Below, in pieces: positions 1 through 9,450 of a stretch of 39,310 nt of DNA. Under the pieces are notes generated by a model. That model made no database searches and was not told where the DNA came from. It worked only from the letters and a program-made list of their open reading frames with translations. The translations under genes and the position numbers were made by a program. Origin of the DNA: an uncultured Gammaproteobacteria bacterium (GTDB lineage Bacteria > Pseudomonadota > Gammaproteobacteria > Immundisolibacterales > Immundisolibacteraceae); NCBI GenBank assembly GCA_913060775.1, contig CAJXVN010000004.1, positions 1 to 39,310 of the forward strand, written 5' to 3'. Within the stretch, counting starts at the first letter, position 1. Each line of letters begins with the position of its first letter.

Positions 1-21
1 GGAGATGTGTATAAGAGACAG
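1..21. other. Untrimmed Nextera/Tn5 adapter at left contig end
   Basis: Bases 3-21 are AGATGTGTATAAGAGACAG, the 19-base Tn5 mosaic end used in tagmentation libraries, preceded by GG as in the read-2 adapter. The reverse complement is found at the other end of the window. This is library sequence, not genome, and it cuts the rodZ reading frame. Confidence 0.97.
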
Positions 22-909
22 ATCATAGAGTGCACCATTATAAAAAATCTTCACGTCCGGGGCATTGCCAAGGAATATCTTGATTGGCAGCACTACCGAG
101 AGGGATATTTCGCTGCCGGCGGGTTGCAGGTTATAGAGTAGTTTGGTGCCATCGCTGGCCCGAATATCGGCCCAGCTTTCGGCAGCAAATTGCAGTAGCA
201 GTACGCTTTTACCCGGTTGGTTCGGCGGATTTTCGTTGGCTGGTGCGGCTCCCGGAGATTCAATCGAACTCCCATCGCTCCGATCGGCTGCCGACGAAGT
301 TGTCGGGACCACAGCAGGATTGGTGTCACGGCGGGGTGGCCCGGTCTGATCGGCAGGTTCATTTAACGAAGTATTGGCCTCGTTATTAGCGGGAGGTGAG
401 ACCAGCATACCGTTTGGCGCGGTTGATAATGACCGTGTAGCGGTGTCTTCTGGAGCAATCAAGGGGGGCGCCGTGTCGGCGACACCAGCGAGTCGATCCC
501 AGAAAATGTAGGTGGCAGCAACAATGATCAGCGTTAATAAAAGGAATAACCCTGACCGGGGAAAACCCCCACTTTTGGCAAAACTGGAATCGGATTTTAG
601 CCGTTGAAAATGCTTTTCAGGGCTGTTCACGGGGGGGTAAATAGAAGCAAATGCCCGGTCGATCTGGGAAGTATCCAACGATAGATATCGGGCGTAGCTG
701 ACCAGATAGCCCCGCACATAAGTACGCCCGGGGAAATTAGCGTAGTTATCCCGTTCGAGCGCAGCAACGGTTGTAGCCGGAAGGTTCAGGGCATCGGCGA
801 TCTCTTCAAGTGAAACTTTGCGGGCTTCTCTGGCCGATCGCAGCAATCCACCGGGACTGGCTGACTGTGTAGTCTCCGTTTCTGGGTCGGTCACGTCGGA
901 ACTGGTCAC
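22..909 (-). CDS. rodZ: Cytoskeletal protein RodZ (3' end cut off)
   Basis: RodZ links the MreB cytoskeleton to the elongation machinery and helps set rod shape. The 296 residues present show the family layout: an acidic linker, a Xre/Cro-like helix-turn-helix at about residues 20-85 (with SLEEIADAL and TYVRGYLVSYARYL), one transmembrane segment at about 114-135 (LFLLLTLIIVAATYIFW), a Ser/Pro/Asn-rich linker, and the start of the periplasmic beta domain (DUF4115) with LQFAAESWADIR. The last few dozen residues are lost at the adapter. The start is GTG at 909-907, overlapping the pilW stop as GTGA, so the two are translationally coupled. The frame has no early stop; it is incomplete only because the contig ends. 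Gene order after pilW agrees with gammaproteobacterial rodZ. Confidence 0.9.
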
Positions 910-1784
910 TGGGTGTATAAATCCTGCGCCTGGTCTGAATCGGGGAAAAGGTTTTTCAGCGAAAGCAGGTAGCTGGCTTCCATGTCAGCATCGTCGAGTT
1001 TGCGGGCGATGAGTACCCCCAGCCAGAGGTCTTCGGGACGAGGATCGGCTCCCTCTCGGTAACGTTTGAGGTAATCGGCGGCCTGCAGATAGCTCTGGCG
1101 TTTATAAGCAAGATCCGCCAGGTGAAAAAGGGTTTGCTGCACGTTGGGTGCGAGCTGGCGCGTCGTGCGAAGGTAAATATCCGCCTGCTTCAGCTCTCCG
1201 GCTTTTAAAGCGCAGATACCCGCGTTGTAATAAGCCCGCCACGGGGTGTTGTAAAGCGGGTTAGCCAGGGCGCATTGAAAACGTTTGTCGGCGGCTAGAA
1301 ACTCCCCCTGCTGACATAAAAAGTAACCATAATTATTGTTCGTGTCCGGATTGCCAGGGGCAATTCGTAATGCTCGCTCGTAACTCTTGCGGGCTTCGTC
1401 GGTGCGTTTCATGCGCTGGTTGAGCAGGGCCATGGCCGAGTGTGCATCCACCGACGAAGGTGACAGCTGGACCGCTTTTTTAAGTTGCGATAGTGCGGTC
1501 TCATATTTGCCCTGTTGCAGATAGCCCATGCCCAGCTGCAGGTGAATATCGCCGCGGTCTTTTTTGTCGGACAGGCTGGTGCGTTTGTCCGTGCTCGGTT
1601 CGCCGCAAATAGCCGGGACATCTTTGTTGCCAAATTTCCCGTCAGATCCACTCATGCGAGCCGATGAATTTGGGGATTGGCCGGAGCCACTACTGCTGCA
1701 ACCACTGATTGCTGTGAAGCAGAGCAGGGTGAGGATGAGCAGGGCTGGTTTCCCGCGGAAATGGAGCAGTTGGCTAATTGTCAC
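906..1784 (-). CDS. pilW: Type IV pilus biogenesis/stability lipoprotein PilW (PilF)
   Basis: This outer-membrane pilotin lipoprotein carries TPR repeats and is needed for assembly of the PilQ secretin in type IV pilus systems. The 292-residue product starts with a basic n-region, a hydrophobic stretch ([10 protein letters not shown]) and the lipobox TAISGC, so Cys29 is the predicted lipidation site. TPR repeats fill residues ~75 to 270, recognisable from phrases such as [21 protein letters not shown] and [16 protein letters not shown] at 1784 overlaps the rlmN stop as ATGA, and its own TGA overlaps the rodZ GTG, so rlmN-pilW-rodZ form a tight operon. No other pilus gene lies in the window. 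The family assignment is firm; the biological use of pili here is inferred. Confidence 0.88.
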   Translation of the reverse strand: MTISQLLHFRGKPALLILTLLCFTAISGCSSSGSGQSPNSSARMSGSDGKFGNKDVPAICGEPSTDKRTSLSDKKDRGDIHLQLGMGYLQQGKYETALSQLKKAVQLSPSSVDAHSAMALLNQRMKRTDEARKSYERALRIAPGNPDTNNNYGYFLCQQGEFLAADKRFQCALANPLYNTPWRAYYNAGICALKAGELKQADIYLRTTRQLAPNVQQTLFHLADLAYKRQSYLQAADYLKRYREGADPRPEDLWLGVLIARKLDDADMEASYLLSLKNLFPDSDQAQDLYTQ

Positions 1785-2881
1785 GCAGTCATCCCCTGGC
1801 GAGTTTCCCGGCTGTTTCGACGGCCCTGGCGGGGGATTACCTTGCCCACCAGCTGGCCACAGGCCGCATCAATGTCGTCACCGCGAGTGCGGCGGACGGT
1901 GGTAATCAGGCCGGCCTTTATCAGAATGTTTTGAAACGCCTGAATGGTCTGATCGTCCGAGCGTTCGTAGGGCGCCTCGGGAAACGGGTTAAACGGAATC
2001 AGGTTGATTTTCGACGGGACATTTTTAAGCAGTTTTGCCAGCGCGCGTGCGTGTTCAGGCTGATCATTAACGCCTTTGAGCATGGCATATTCAAAGGTGA
2101 CCTTCTGACGGGCTTCGTCCTTGACGTAGGTTCTACAGGCAGCCAGTAATTCTTTGATTGGATATTTGCGGTTAAGTGGCACCAGTTGATTACGCAGTTC
2201 GTCCGTGGGCGCGTGGAGAGAGACGGCGAGGCTGACGGGCACCCGTGAGCGTAACGGTTCAAAGGCTGGTATTACGCCAGCAGTGCTCACCGTTACCCGA
2301 CGGCGCGACAGGCCGTAGGCGTGATCGTCGAGCATGATATCGATGGCATCGGTGACTGGCTCGAGATTGAGCAGGGGTTCACCCATGCCCATAAAGACCA
2401 CGTTGGTAACTGCCTGCAGACGGCTATCGGGTTTGTCCAGCAGCCGTCTGGCGGTCCAGACCTGACCAATGATTTCGGCCGTGGAGAGATTGCGATTAAA
2501 CCCCTGGCGCGCCGTCGAGCAGAAGCTGCAGTTGAGCTGGCAGCCGACCTGGGAGGATATACAGAGAGTTCCGCGGTTTCCGTCAGGGATGTACACCGTC
2601 TCAATATCGCTGCCACCGGCCATGCGCAGCACCCATTTTCGGGTGCCGTCGCTGGCGGTGTGGTCCGAGATGATTTCCGGGCCTTCAATGGTTGCTCGCT
2701 CAGCGATAGCCGAGCGAAGTGCTTTACTGATATTTGTCATGGCATCAAGGTCATCAACACCAAACTGGTGGAGCCACTGCAGCACCTGAGCGGCCCGAAA
2801 GCGCTTTTCACCCATTTCGGCAAAAAACGTTTCGAGCCCTTTCAGGTTAAGGCCCAGCAGGTTAGTGTGATTAACGGTCAT
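1781..2881 (-). CDS. rlmN: Dual-specificity RNA methyltransferase RlmN
   Basis: RlmN is a radical SAM enzyme that methylates C2 of A2503 in 23S rRNA and of A37 in a subset of tRNAs. The 366-residue product has the radical SAM cluster motif CxxxCxxC as C114, C118 and C121 (CQLNCSFC), a GEPLLN SAM-binding motif, and the C-terminal catalytic cysteine in [12 protein letters not shown] (C341). Length is in the usual range. It begins 13 bases after the ndk stop and overlaps pilW by four bases, matching the common ndk-rlmN-pilW-rodZ operon. The C-terminal tail after C341 is short and basic. All catalytic residues are present, so it is expected to be active. Confidence 0.97.
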   Translation of the reverse strand: MTVNHTNLLGLNLKGLETFFAEMGEKRFRAAQVLQWLHQFGVDDLDAMTNISKALRSAIAERATIEGPEIISDHTASDGTRKWVLRMAGGSDIETVYIPDGNRGTLCISSQVGCQLNCSFCSTARQGFNRNLSTAEIIGQVWTARRLLDKPDSRLQAVTNVVFMGMGEPLLNLEPVTDAIDIMLDDHAYGLSRRRVTVSTAGVIPAFEPLRSRVPVSLAVSLHAPTDELRNQLVPLNRKYPIKELLAACRTYVKDEARQKVTFEYAMLKGVNDQPEHARALAKLLKNVPSKINLIPFNPFPEAPYERSDDQTIQAFQNILIKAGLITTVRRTRGDDIDAACGQLVGKVIPRQGRRNSRETRQGMTA

Positions 2882-2893
2882 GACGCAGTGTAA

Positions 2894-3325
2894 TTACCGG
2901 GTGCGGGGACAGATTTCGAGGTTGCTGAAAAAGAAACTGATTTCGCGTGCGGCTGAGTCCGTGGAGTCGGAGCCGTGGCAGGCGTTTTCGTCAATACTGG
3001 ATGCGAAGTCCGCGCGGATGGTTCCGGCAGCCGCTTCGGCCGGATTGGTGGCACCCATCAGATCGCGATGGGCCAGTACTGCATTTTCACCCTCAAGCAC
3101 ACTAATAACGACCGGACCAGAGGTCATAAAGCCAACCAGGTCCTTATAGAATGGGCGTTCGCTATGTTCTGCATAAAACTGGCCAGCCTGGCTATCACTG
3201 AGGTGGATCATCTTTGCAGCAATGATCTTTAATCCAGCTTTTTCGAAGCGGCTGTATATGTTGCCGATGTTGTTGCTGCCAACCGCGTCGGGCTTAATGA
3301 TGGAAAGTGTACGTTCAATAGCCAT
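2894..3325 (-). CDS. ndk: Nucleoside diphosphate kinase
   Basis: Ndk transfers the gamma phosphate of ATP to nucleoside diphosphates through a phosphohistidine, balancing NTP and dNTP pools in the cytoplasm. The product is 143 residues, the normal bacterial length. It begins [15 protein letters not shown], contains the P-loop-like GTIRADFA segment, and has the active-site motif NACHGSDS with the phosphorylated His at 117. It is the first gene of the leftward operon with rlmN, pilW and rodZ. The 287-base gap to the SUF regulator, which reads the other way, must hold both promoters. No unusual feature is seen. Confidence 0.97.
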   Translation of the reverse strand: MAIERTLSIIKPDAVGSNNIGNIYSRFEKAGLKIIAAKMIHLSDSQAGQFYAEHSERPFYKDLVGFMTSGPVVISVLEGENAVLAHRDLMGATNPAEAAAGTIRADFASSIDENACHGSDSTDSAAREISFFFSNLEICPRTR

Positions 3326-3473
3326 TTTAAAGTTCGTTCCTTACACAGGTTTAGGTTGATCCCGGAATCGAGAAGCGCGCAGTTTACTGGATTGACAGGG
3401 GTTTCAGCCAGCGGCAACGCCTTAATTTATAGCGATTTAAGGGAAAATCGACCACTTCATCCGTAATCACTAA

Positions 3474-3506
3474 TTGCGGTTTGCTGGGCAATAGCACTAA
3501 AATAGT
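3474..3506 (+). promoter_or_regulatory. Candidate promoter and Rrf2-type operator of the SUF regulator
   Basis: A -35-like TTGCGG (3474-3479) and a -10-like TAAAAT (3498-3503) are separated by 18 bases. Overlapping the -10 is ACTAAAATAGT (3496-3506), which fits the palindromic core ACTRWWWYAGT of IscR type 1 sites, although the flanks do not fit the longer consensus. Its position would let a bound Rrf2 protein block transcription. This supports autoregulation as a hypothesis only. Confidence 0.4.
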
Positions 3507-3612
3507 CCCCTTCAAGGCGGTCGTGGCGAGTGATGGCTGTCTGGTCAGCCATGAGCTGGTGTCCAGTGGACCTTCTCCGACCTGCCGTCTCTATTTAATT
3601 AACTGTCTGCTT

Positions 3613-4092
3613 ATGCTGAAAATTAGCAAGTTAACCGATTATGGCACCCTGGTAATGGGCGGCCTGGCTGAGCGTGGCAATGAATTTGTCAGCACTGCAG
3701 AACTGGCGGAAGCCATTGGGGTTGCACAGCCGACGGTTGCCAAATTACTTAAAATGTTTACTCGCGCGGGACTGGTGGAGTCTTTGCGGGGGCAGCAGGG
3801 TGGTTATCGCCTTGGGGTAGCACCGGAGCAGATATCGGTGGCGGAGATCATTCAGGCCGTCGACGGACCGCTGGGGTTAACCGAGTGCAGTACCGAAAGC
3901 GGTATCTGCGATCAGGAAGAACACTGTAGTGTCAAAGTGAACTGGCAGAAGATAAGCCGGGTAGTCGCGGGCGCACTACAACAGGTGAGTCTGGCTGAGT
4001 TGCTACGACCAGCCGAGCAACCATTGCATTACGTCCCCGGTGCCGGAGCGTCCGGATCCGCCGCAATTGATTTAAGGCAGGAGTCTCCCTGA
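3613..4092 (+). CDS. Rrf2-family SUF system Fe-S assembly regulator
   Basis: This 159-residue protein is a winged-helix Rrf2/IscR-type repressor that probably senses Fe-S status and controls the suf genes downstream. It opens MLKISKLTDYGTLVM and has the HTH with VAQPTVAKLLK, a QQGGYRL wing, and three cysteines at 92, 99 and 105 that match the spacing of cluster ligands in IscR-like proteins. I use ATG 3613, where homology to the family begins. The frame is open upstream to a TTG at 3481, but that stretch is not conserved-looking and overlaps the candidate promoter. No clear Shine-Dalgarno precedes 3613. The C-terminal 25 residues are Pro/Gly/Ala rich. The gene leads the suf operon, 67 bases before sufB. 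Confidence 0.85.
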   Translation: MLKISKLTDYGTLVMGGLAERGNEFVSTAELAEAIGVAQPTVAKLLKMFTRAGLVESLRGQQGGYRLGVAPEQISVAEIIQAVDGPLGLTECSTESGICDQEEHCSVKVNWQKISRVVAGALQQVSLAELLRPAEQPLHYVPGAGASGSAAIDLRQESP

Positions 4093-4159
4093 GCTTTTTG
4101 TGAAAACAACCAGCAATCTGGCGATGCTCCCCTAAGTTGAAATAAGAGAACAGTAAATT

Positions 4160-5608
4160 ATGGCTACCGAATCAGAAGAAATTGACCGGTATATCAGTCG
4201 TGAATACGAGCACGGCTTTGTTACCGATATCGAACAGGATACGTTTCCCCCGGGTCTCGATGAGAGTGTCGTGCGGGCTATTTCAGCGAAAAAGAACGAG
4301 CCAGAGTTTATGCTCGAGTGGCGGCTGGAAGCGTTTAAGATCTGGCAGCAGATGGATGTGCCGGAGTGGGCCCATGTTCACTACCCGGACATCGATTTCA
4401 ACTCGATTAGCTACTTTTCTTCGCCCAAGGCTGATTCGGATAAGCCGCAGAGTCTGGCCGATGTCGATCCCGAGCTGTTAGAAACTTACGAAAAACTCGG
4501 TATTCCGCTGCACGAAAGGGCGGCGCTGGCTGGTGTGGCGGTCGATGCGGTGTTCGATAGCGTCTCCGTGGCCACTACCTTTAAAGACAAGCTTGCGGAA
4601 GTTGGCGTGATTTTCTGCCCGCTTTCCGAGGCGGTCCATGATCACCCTGAACTGGTAAAAAAGTATCTGGGTAGCGTGGTGCCGCTGGCGGACAATTTCT
4701 ATTCCGCGCTTAATGCTGCGGTCTTCTCCGACGGTTCGTTTGTGTACATTCCGAAAGGGGTGCGCTGTCCGATGGAGCTTTCCACCTATTTTCGTATTAA
4801 TGCTCTCAATACCGGACAGTTTGAACGCACTCTGATCATTGCTGATGAGGGTTCACATGTCAGCTATCTTGAAGGCTGCACCGCGCCGATGCGTGACGAA
4901 AATCAACTGCACGCGGCCGTGGTTGAGCTGGTGGCGATGGACGATGCACAGATTAAATATTCCACCGTTCAGAACTGGTACCCCGGCGATAAGGATGGCA
5001 AAGGCGGTATCTACAATTTCGTTACTAAACGGGGCGATTGTCGGGGTGAGCGTTCAAAAATCTCCTGGACCCAGGTGGAAACCGGTTCCGCGATCACCTG
5101 GAAATACCCGAGTGTGGTGCTGACCGGTGATAACAGCGTGGGTGAGTTCTACTCGGTGGCGCTAACCAATAATTACCAGCAGGCCGACACCGGTAGCAAG
5201 ATGGTACACATTGGCAAGAACAGCCGTAGCACCATTATCTCCAAGGGTATTTCTGCCGGGAAAGCCGAGAATGCATACCGCGGCCTGGTGAAGATGCTGC
5301 GCGGCGCGAACGGGGCGCGCAACTACACCCAATGCGACTCCCTGTTAATCGGTAGCCAGTGCGGCGCCCATACTTTCCCTTATGTGGAGGTACAGGAACC
5401 TACTGCTCAGGTAGAGCACGAGGCGACCACCTCTAAAATTGGCGACGATCAACTGTTTTATTGTCGTCAGCGGGGCATCGCCGAAGAAGAAGCGGTTTCG
5501 ATGATCGTTAACGGCTTCTGTAAAGAAGTATTCACCGAATTACCGATGGAGTTCGCCGTTGAAGTACAGCGCCTCCTCGGTGTCAGTCTAGAAGGAAGTG
5601 TCGGGTAA
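4160..5608 (+). CDS. sufB: Fe-S cluster assembly scaffold protein SufB
   Basis: SufB is the core scaffold subunit of the SufBC2D complex on which sulfur from SufS and iron are assembled. The 482-residue product shows family segments throughout: [65 protein letters not shown], and the C-terminal core [24 protein letters not shown] with conserved cysteines at 392 and 401. The length is typical for the gammaproteobacterial form. Start ATG 4160 is followed at once by the acidic helix of the family. It is the first enzyme gene after the regulator and lies 25 bases before sufC. No defects are seen. Confidence 0.97.
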   Translation: MATESEEIDRYISREYEHGFVTDIEQDTFPPGLDESVVRAISAKKNEPEFMLEWRLEAFKIWQQMDVPEWAHVHYPDIDFNSISYFSSPKADSDKPQSLADVDPELLETYEKLGIPLHERAALAGVAVDAVFDSVSVATTFKDKLAEVGVIFCPLSEAVHDHPELVKKYLGSVVPLADNFYSALNAAVFSDGSFVYIPKGVRCPMELSTYFRINALNTGQFERTLIIADEGSHVSYLEGCTAPMRDENQLHAAVVELVAMDDAQIKYSTVQNWYPGDKDGKGGIYNFVTKRGDCRGERSKISWTQVETGSAITWKYPSVVLTGDNSVGEFYSVALTNNYQQADTGSKMVHIGKNSRSTIISKGISAGKAENAYRGLVKMLRGANGARNYTQCDSLLIGSQCGAHTFPYVEVQEPTAQVEHEATTSKIGDDQLFYCRQRGIAEEEAVSMIVNGFCKEVFTELPMEFAVEVQRLLGVSLEGSVG

Positions 5609-5633
5609 ATTCGACCATAAATGGCATAAATAA

Positions 5634-6389
5634 ATGTTAATAGTCAAAGATTTAAAAGTAGAAGTTGAAGGAAAATCCATACTAAAAGGGCTGACCATGG
5701 AAGTCGGCGCTGGCGAGGTCCATGCCATCATGGGTCCAAATGGTTCCGGTAAAAGTACCCTGTCTCACGTGCTCTCTGGCCGCGAAGGTTATGAAGTAGT
5801 TGGCGGTTCGATAACACTGGATGGCGAAGACCTGCTCGCCCTGTCGCCGGAAGAGCGGGCCTGGAAGGGGCTGTTTTTAGGCTTCCAGTACCCGGTGGCG
5901 ATTCCAGGGCTGAACAGCTCGGTATTTATGCGCGAAGCGGTTAATGCCCAGCGCCGTAGCCGTGGCGAAAATGAATACGATGCGATGGATTTTCTCGCCA
6001 TTGCTCGCGAGAAAATGAAGCTGCTGAAAATGGACGAGAGCTTCATGACTCGGGCGGTCAACGACGGCTTTTCCGGCGGTGAAAAGAAACGTAATGAGAT
6101 CTATCAGATGGCGCTGCTGGAGCCGCGTCTGGCCATCCTCGATGAAATAGATTCTGGCCTCGATATCGATGCCCTGAGAGTTGTTTCGGACGGAATCAAC
6201 AAACTGCGAAGCGCTGACCGCTCCCTGATCATGGTCACCCACTATCAGCGATTGCTCGATTACGTGGTGCCTGATTATGTACACGTCCTGTCCGGCGGGG
6301 AGATTGTCCGTTCCGGCGGGCGCGAGCTGGCACTGGAGCTGGAGTCGAGTGGCTATGGCTGGCTAGAAAAAGAACCGGCGGCAGTATAG
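5634..6389 (+). CDS. sufC: Fe-S assembly ATPase SufC
   Basis: SufC is the ABC-type ATPase that binds SufB and SufD and drives the conformational change exposing the assembly site. The 251-residue protein has Walker A GPNGSGKST (34-42), a Q-loop in LGFQYP, the signature FSGGEKKR (146-153), Walker B RLAILDEIDSGLD and the switch His in MVTHYQRLL. It is soluble and lacks transport membrane segments, as expected. It lies 25 bases after sufB and ends just before the sufD start, so the three are co-expressed. Confidence 0.97.
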   Translation: MLIVKDLKVEVEGKSILKGLTMEVGAGEVHAIMGPNGSGKSTLSHVLSGREGYEVVGGSITLDGEDLLALSPEERAWKGLFLGFQYPVAIPGLNSSVFMREAVNAQRRSRGENEYDAMDFLAIAREKMKLLKMDESFMTRAVNDGFSGGEKKRNEIYQMALLEPRLAILDEIDSGLDIDALRVVSDGINKLRSADRSLIMVTHYQRLLDYVVPDYVHVLSGGEIVRSGGRELALELESSGYGWLEKEPAAV

Positions 6390-6391
6390 CG

Positions 6392-7711
6392 ATGGTTGCC
6401 ACCCAAGCCAGCGCGGATAACCGCACCGCGTTTCAACAGCAGTTTGAGAATCGTAAACCCCACTTGCCGGGAGATGCTGAAGTGCGCGAGCGCGCCATGC
6501 AGCAGCTGCTGACCACGGGCCTGCCAGATCGCAAAACTGAGCGCTGGCGGTATACCCGCATAAACAGCCTCCTCAAACAGCCTCTTGAGCCGGCACAGAA
6601 GCCTGCCACGACAACGGCGACTGATCGACAGCCGTTACTGGATTCGCTGAATAGTGGCTCTGGCGCTCCGCTTCTGGTTTTTCAACAGGGCTATTTCTGT
6701 GCCGAACTGTCTCGGCTCGAAGGTCTCGGCGAGATTCAGTTTAAACCCCTGGCCGCAGCATTAGAATCCGGTGCGGTAATGCTACCGGAAGCGGCTGATG
6801 GCCGTGATCGGGCGTTTGATCAGCTCAATACAGCCCTAGTGGCTGACGGTGGCTGGTTGCAACTGCCCGCCGGTAAACATCCGTTGATTACTATTGTTGT
6901 GCTATCCGGCAGTGCGGCCGAGACAAGCTACTGGCGGTTGCTGGTGACGGCGGCAAGTCACTGCGAGGCGGAACTTGCGATTATCTACGCGGATAGCGAG
7001 GCCGACCAGGAAACCGACGGTAAGGCATATCAACTGAACAGTTCGATTGATCTCGATCTGGCGCCGAACGCGCAGGTCTCCCTGAGCCAGTTACAGCAGC
7101 AGGGTGAGCAGGCGTTTCAGGTGAGTTCTCTGCGTGCCAACTTACAGCGCGACAGCTCATTCAAATCCCATGTCCTGACGCTGGGTGGTGCCATTAGTCG
7201 CGACGATGTCGACATTGATCTGGCCGAAGCCGGTGCTCATGTTGAGTTTGATGGTCTGCAACTGACTAATGGTCGCCAGCATGCCGACCTGCACCTCACC
7301 CTTGAGCATGCGGCACCGAACTGCACCAGTCAGGTGAGTCACCACGGTCTGTTCGGTGATCACGGCAGGGGTGTTTTTAACGGCCGGGTGCATGTGCACC
7401 CCGGCGCCGACGGCACTGATTCACAGATGTCGAGTAAAAACCTGCTGCTATCTGACCGAGCAGAAATCGACGCCAAGCCGGAGCTGGAGATCTACGCCGA
7501 CGACGTAAAATGCGCCCACGGTTGCACGGTGGGTGATCTAAATCGCGACGAACTCTTTTACCTGCGCAGTCGTGGACTAACCGAGCAGGACGCGCGGGCG
7601 CTGCTGTTGAGCGCCTTTGCTGCCGCCAGTTTTGCCACGCTGGGTGGCCACTGGGGTGAGTACGTTGCCAACGCCGTTACCAAAAAAATGGAACAACTCA
7701 GCCATGAATAG
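6392..7711 (+). CDS. sufD: Fe-S cluster assembly protein SufD
   Basis: SufD pairs with SufB and SufC in the SUF scaffold and is linked to iron acquisition. The 439-residue product has a variable helical N-terminus (residues 1-110 with ERWRYTRINSLL) and the SufB/SufD beta-helix core at the C-terminal half: HHGLFGDHGRGVFNGRVHVHPGADG, KPELEIYADDVKCAHGCTVGDL and LFYLRSRGL. The conserved His-containing segment and the C-x3-C motif typical of SufD are present. It starts two bases after sufC stops, and its last codons overlap sufS by eight bases. The N-terminal half is divergent, as usual in this family. Confidence 0.95.
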   Translation: MVATQASADNRTAFQQQFENRKPHLPGDAEVRERAMQQLLTTGLPDRKTERWRYTRINSLLKQPLEPAQKPATTTATDRQPLLDSLNSGSGAPLLVFQQGYFCAELSRLEGLGEIQFKPLAAALESGAVMLPEAADGRDRAFDQLNTALVADGGWLQLPAGKHPLITIVVLSGSAAETSYWRLLVTAASHCEAELAIIYADSEADQETDGKAYQLNSSIDLDLAPNAQVSLSQLQQQGEQAFQVSSLRANLQRDSSFKSHVLTLGGAISRDDVDIDLAEAGAHVEFDGLQLTNGRQHADLHLTLEHAAPNCTSQVSHHGLFGDHGRGVFNGRVHVHPGADGTDSQMSSKNLLLSDRAEIDAKPELEIYADDVKCAHGCTVGDLNRDELFYLRSRGLTEQDARALLLSAFAAASFATLGGHWGEYVANAVTKKMEQLSHE

Positions 7712-8954
7712 TACTGCCGTTACTGATTTAAATAGCGACGATCAGGTCGCCCAGTGGCGGGCCGATTTCCCTATCCTGAAAACTCAGGTAAATGGCCACC
7801 CGCTGGTCTATCTGGATAACGGTGCCACCACACAGAAACCCCAGGTGGTGATCGATGCGGTGAGCCATTATTACGAGAACACCAACTCCAATATTCATCG
7901 TGGGGTTCATCAATTAAGTGAACTGGCCACGGCGGCTTATGAAAATGGCCGAGAACAGGTGCGCCGTTTTATTGGCGCAGCTTCCGTGAAGGAAGTGGTA
8001 TTCACTCGCGGCACTACCGAGTCGATCAACCTGGTGGCTAATAGCTGGGGAATGGCAAACCTTAAAGCCGGCGATGAAGTGCTGGTCACCGAAATGGAAC
8101 ACCACTCCAACATTGTTCCCTGGCAGATGGTGACCGAACGTACCGGGGCGCTGTTAAAAGTTGTTCCAATTAACGATGCCGGCGAGATATCCCTTGATGA
8201 CGTTCGTGGGCTGATCAATGATCGCACCAGGATGGTGGCGATCAGTCAGCTTTCTAATGCGTTGGGTACGATTAATCCGGTGAAGGAAGTGATCGAGATG
8301 GCCCACCAGGCCGGGGCGATCGTGCTGGTTGATGGTGCCCAGGCGATCGCCCATATTCCGGTCGATATGGCTGATCTGAATTGCGATTTTTATGCTTTTT
8401 CCGGCCATAAGATTTTTGGCCCCACCGGCACGGGTGTGCTTTATGGCAAAGAGGCACTGCTCGAGGCAATGCCGCCGTGGCAGGGCGGTGGCGACATGAT
8501 TCGCATTGTTCGTTTTGAAAAAAGCACCTGGAATGATCTGCCCTATAAATTTGAAGCCGGCACCCCGAACATTGCCGGCGGCATCGGTTTGGGGGTCGCG
8601 CTCGATTACGTGTCCGACGTTGGTCTGGAGAAGATCGCTGCTCACGAAACGGAACTGCTGAATTACGCCAGTCGTAAATTGCAGGAGTTACCCGGCTTAA
8701 AATTAATCGGTACAGCTAAAAACCGCGCGAGTATTGCGTCTTTCGTGCTTGACCAGCTCCACGCTCATGATCTGGGCACAATCCTCGATAGCGAAGGCAT
8801 TGCGATCCGTGCTGGTCATCACTGCGCTATGCCGGTGATGCAACATTACGGTGTTGCGGCCACGGCGCGGGCTTCATTTGCGTTTTACAACACTTTTTCA
8901 GAGGTTGATCGACTCATGGATGGACTTAACAAAGCCGTGGAGATGTTTGGCTGA
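7704..8954 (+). CDS. sufS: Cysteine desulfurase SufS
   Basis: SufS is a PLP-dependent type II cysteine desulfurase that forms a persulfide and hands sulfur to SufU or SufE. The 416-residue protein has the PLP lysine in FSGHKIFGPTG (K236), the ring-stacking His in MEHHSNIVPW, the PLP-binding VDGAQ, and the catalytic cysteine in RAGHHCAMP (C374). The active-site loop is the short, ordered type II form. The start is ATG 7704, overlapping the sufD end by eight bases; an upstream in-frame start at 7617 would give a tail that is only sufD sequence in another frame. Its TGA overlaps the next gene's ATG. Confidence 0.96.
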   Translation: MNSTAVTDLNSDDQVAQWRADFPILKTQVNGHPLVYLDNGATTQKPQVVIDAVSHYYENTNSNIHRGVHQLSELATAAYENGREQVRRFIGAASVKEVVFTRGTTESINLVANSWGMANLKAGDEVLVTEMEHHSNIVPWQMVTERTGALLKVVPINDAGEISLDDVRGLINDRTRMVAISQLSNALGTINPVKEVIEMAHQAGAIVLVDGAQAIAHIPVDMADLNCDFYAFSGHKIFGPTGTGVLYGKEALLEAMPPWQGGGDMIRIVRFEKSTWNDLPYKFEAGTPNIAGGIGLGVALDYVSDVGLEKIAAHETELLNYASRKLQELPGLKLIGTAKNRASIASFVLDQLHAHDLGTILDSEGIAIRAGHHCAMPVMQHYGVAATARASFAFYNTFSEVDRLMDGLNKAVEMFG

Positions 8955-9409
8955 TGATGGACCTACGAGAGCTCTATCAGGACCTGATCGTTGATCACAA
9001 CAAGCGGCCGCGCAATTTTGGCAAAATCGACGATACTACCTACTATGCTGAAGGATTTAATCCCCTCTGCGGTGACCAGCTCACGGTATACCTGAACCTG
9101 GACGGTGACCGCATTAGCAAGGTTACCTTTGAAGGTGAAGGCTGCGCGATCTCCACCGCCTCAGCGTCGATGATGACTGAAATTCTTACCGGCAAGACGA
9201 TGGCGGAAGCAGACGAACTATTCGAGCTGTTTCACCAGGTGCTCGTAGGAGAAATTGAACTCGACGATGACACTACACTTCAGCTTGGCAAACTGGCGGT
9301 GCTCACCGGCGTTCGTGCTTACCCCTCGCGGGTCAAATGCGCAACGCTGGCCTGGCATACCTGTCAGGGGGCGCTGCATAAACAGCACGACGGCATCAGT
9401 ACCGAGTAA
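8954..9409 (+). CDS. sufU: SufU-type sulfur transfer/scaffold protein
   Basis: SufU is an IscU-like zinc protein that accepts sulfur from SufS in SUF systems that use it in place of SufE. The 151-residue product has all the ligand motifs: NPLCGD (C39, D41), GEGCAIS (C64) and RVKCATLAW (C129). The longer segment between the second and third motifs, with LVGEIELDDD, is the insertion that separates SufU from IscU. Start A8954 overlaps the sufS TGA; a second ATG at 8957 is equally possible. No sufE is present in the window, so SufU is the likely SufS partner. Confidence 0.93.
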   Translation: MMDLRELYQDLIVDHNKRPRNFGKIDDTTYYAEGFNPLCGDQLTVYLNLDGDRISKVTFEGEGCAISTASASMMTEILTGKTMAEADELFELFHQVLVGEIELDDDTTLQLGKLAVLTGVRAYPSRVKCATLAWHTCQGALHKQHDGISTE

Positions 9410-9450
9410 TTCCCGGAACAGACGACGGCAAACAACGGAAACATATAAAA

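Noticed and set aside
2321-2893. 190-residue plus-strand frame opposite rlmN
   Set aside because: Shadow of the conserved rlmN gene, with no family features.
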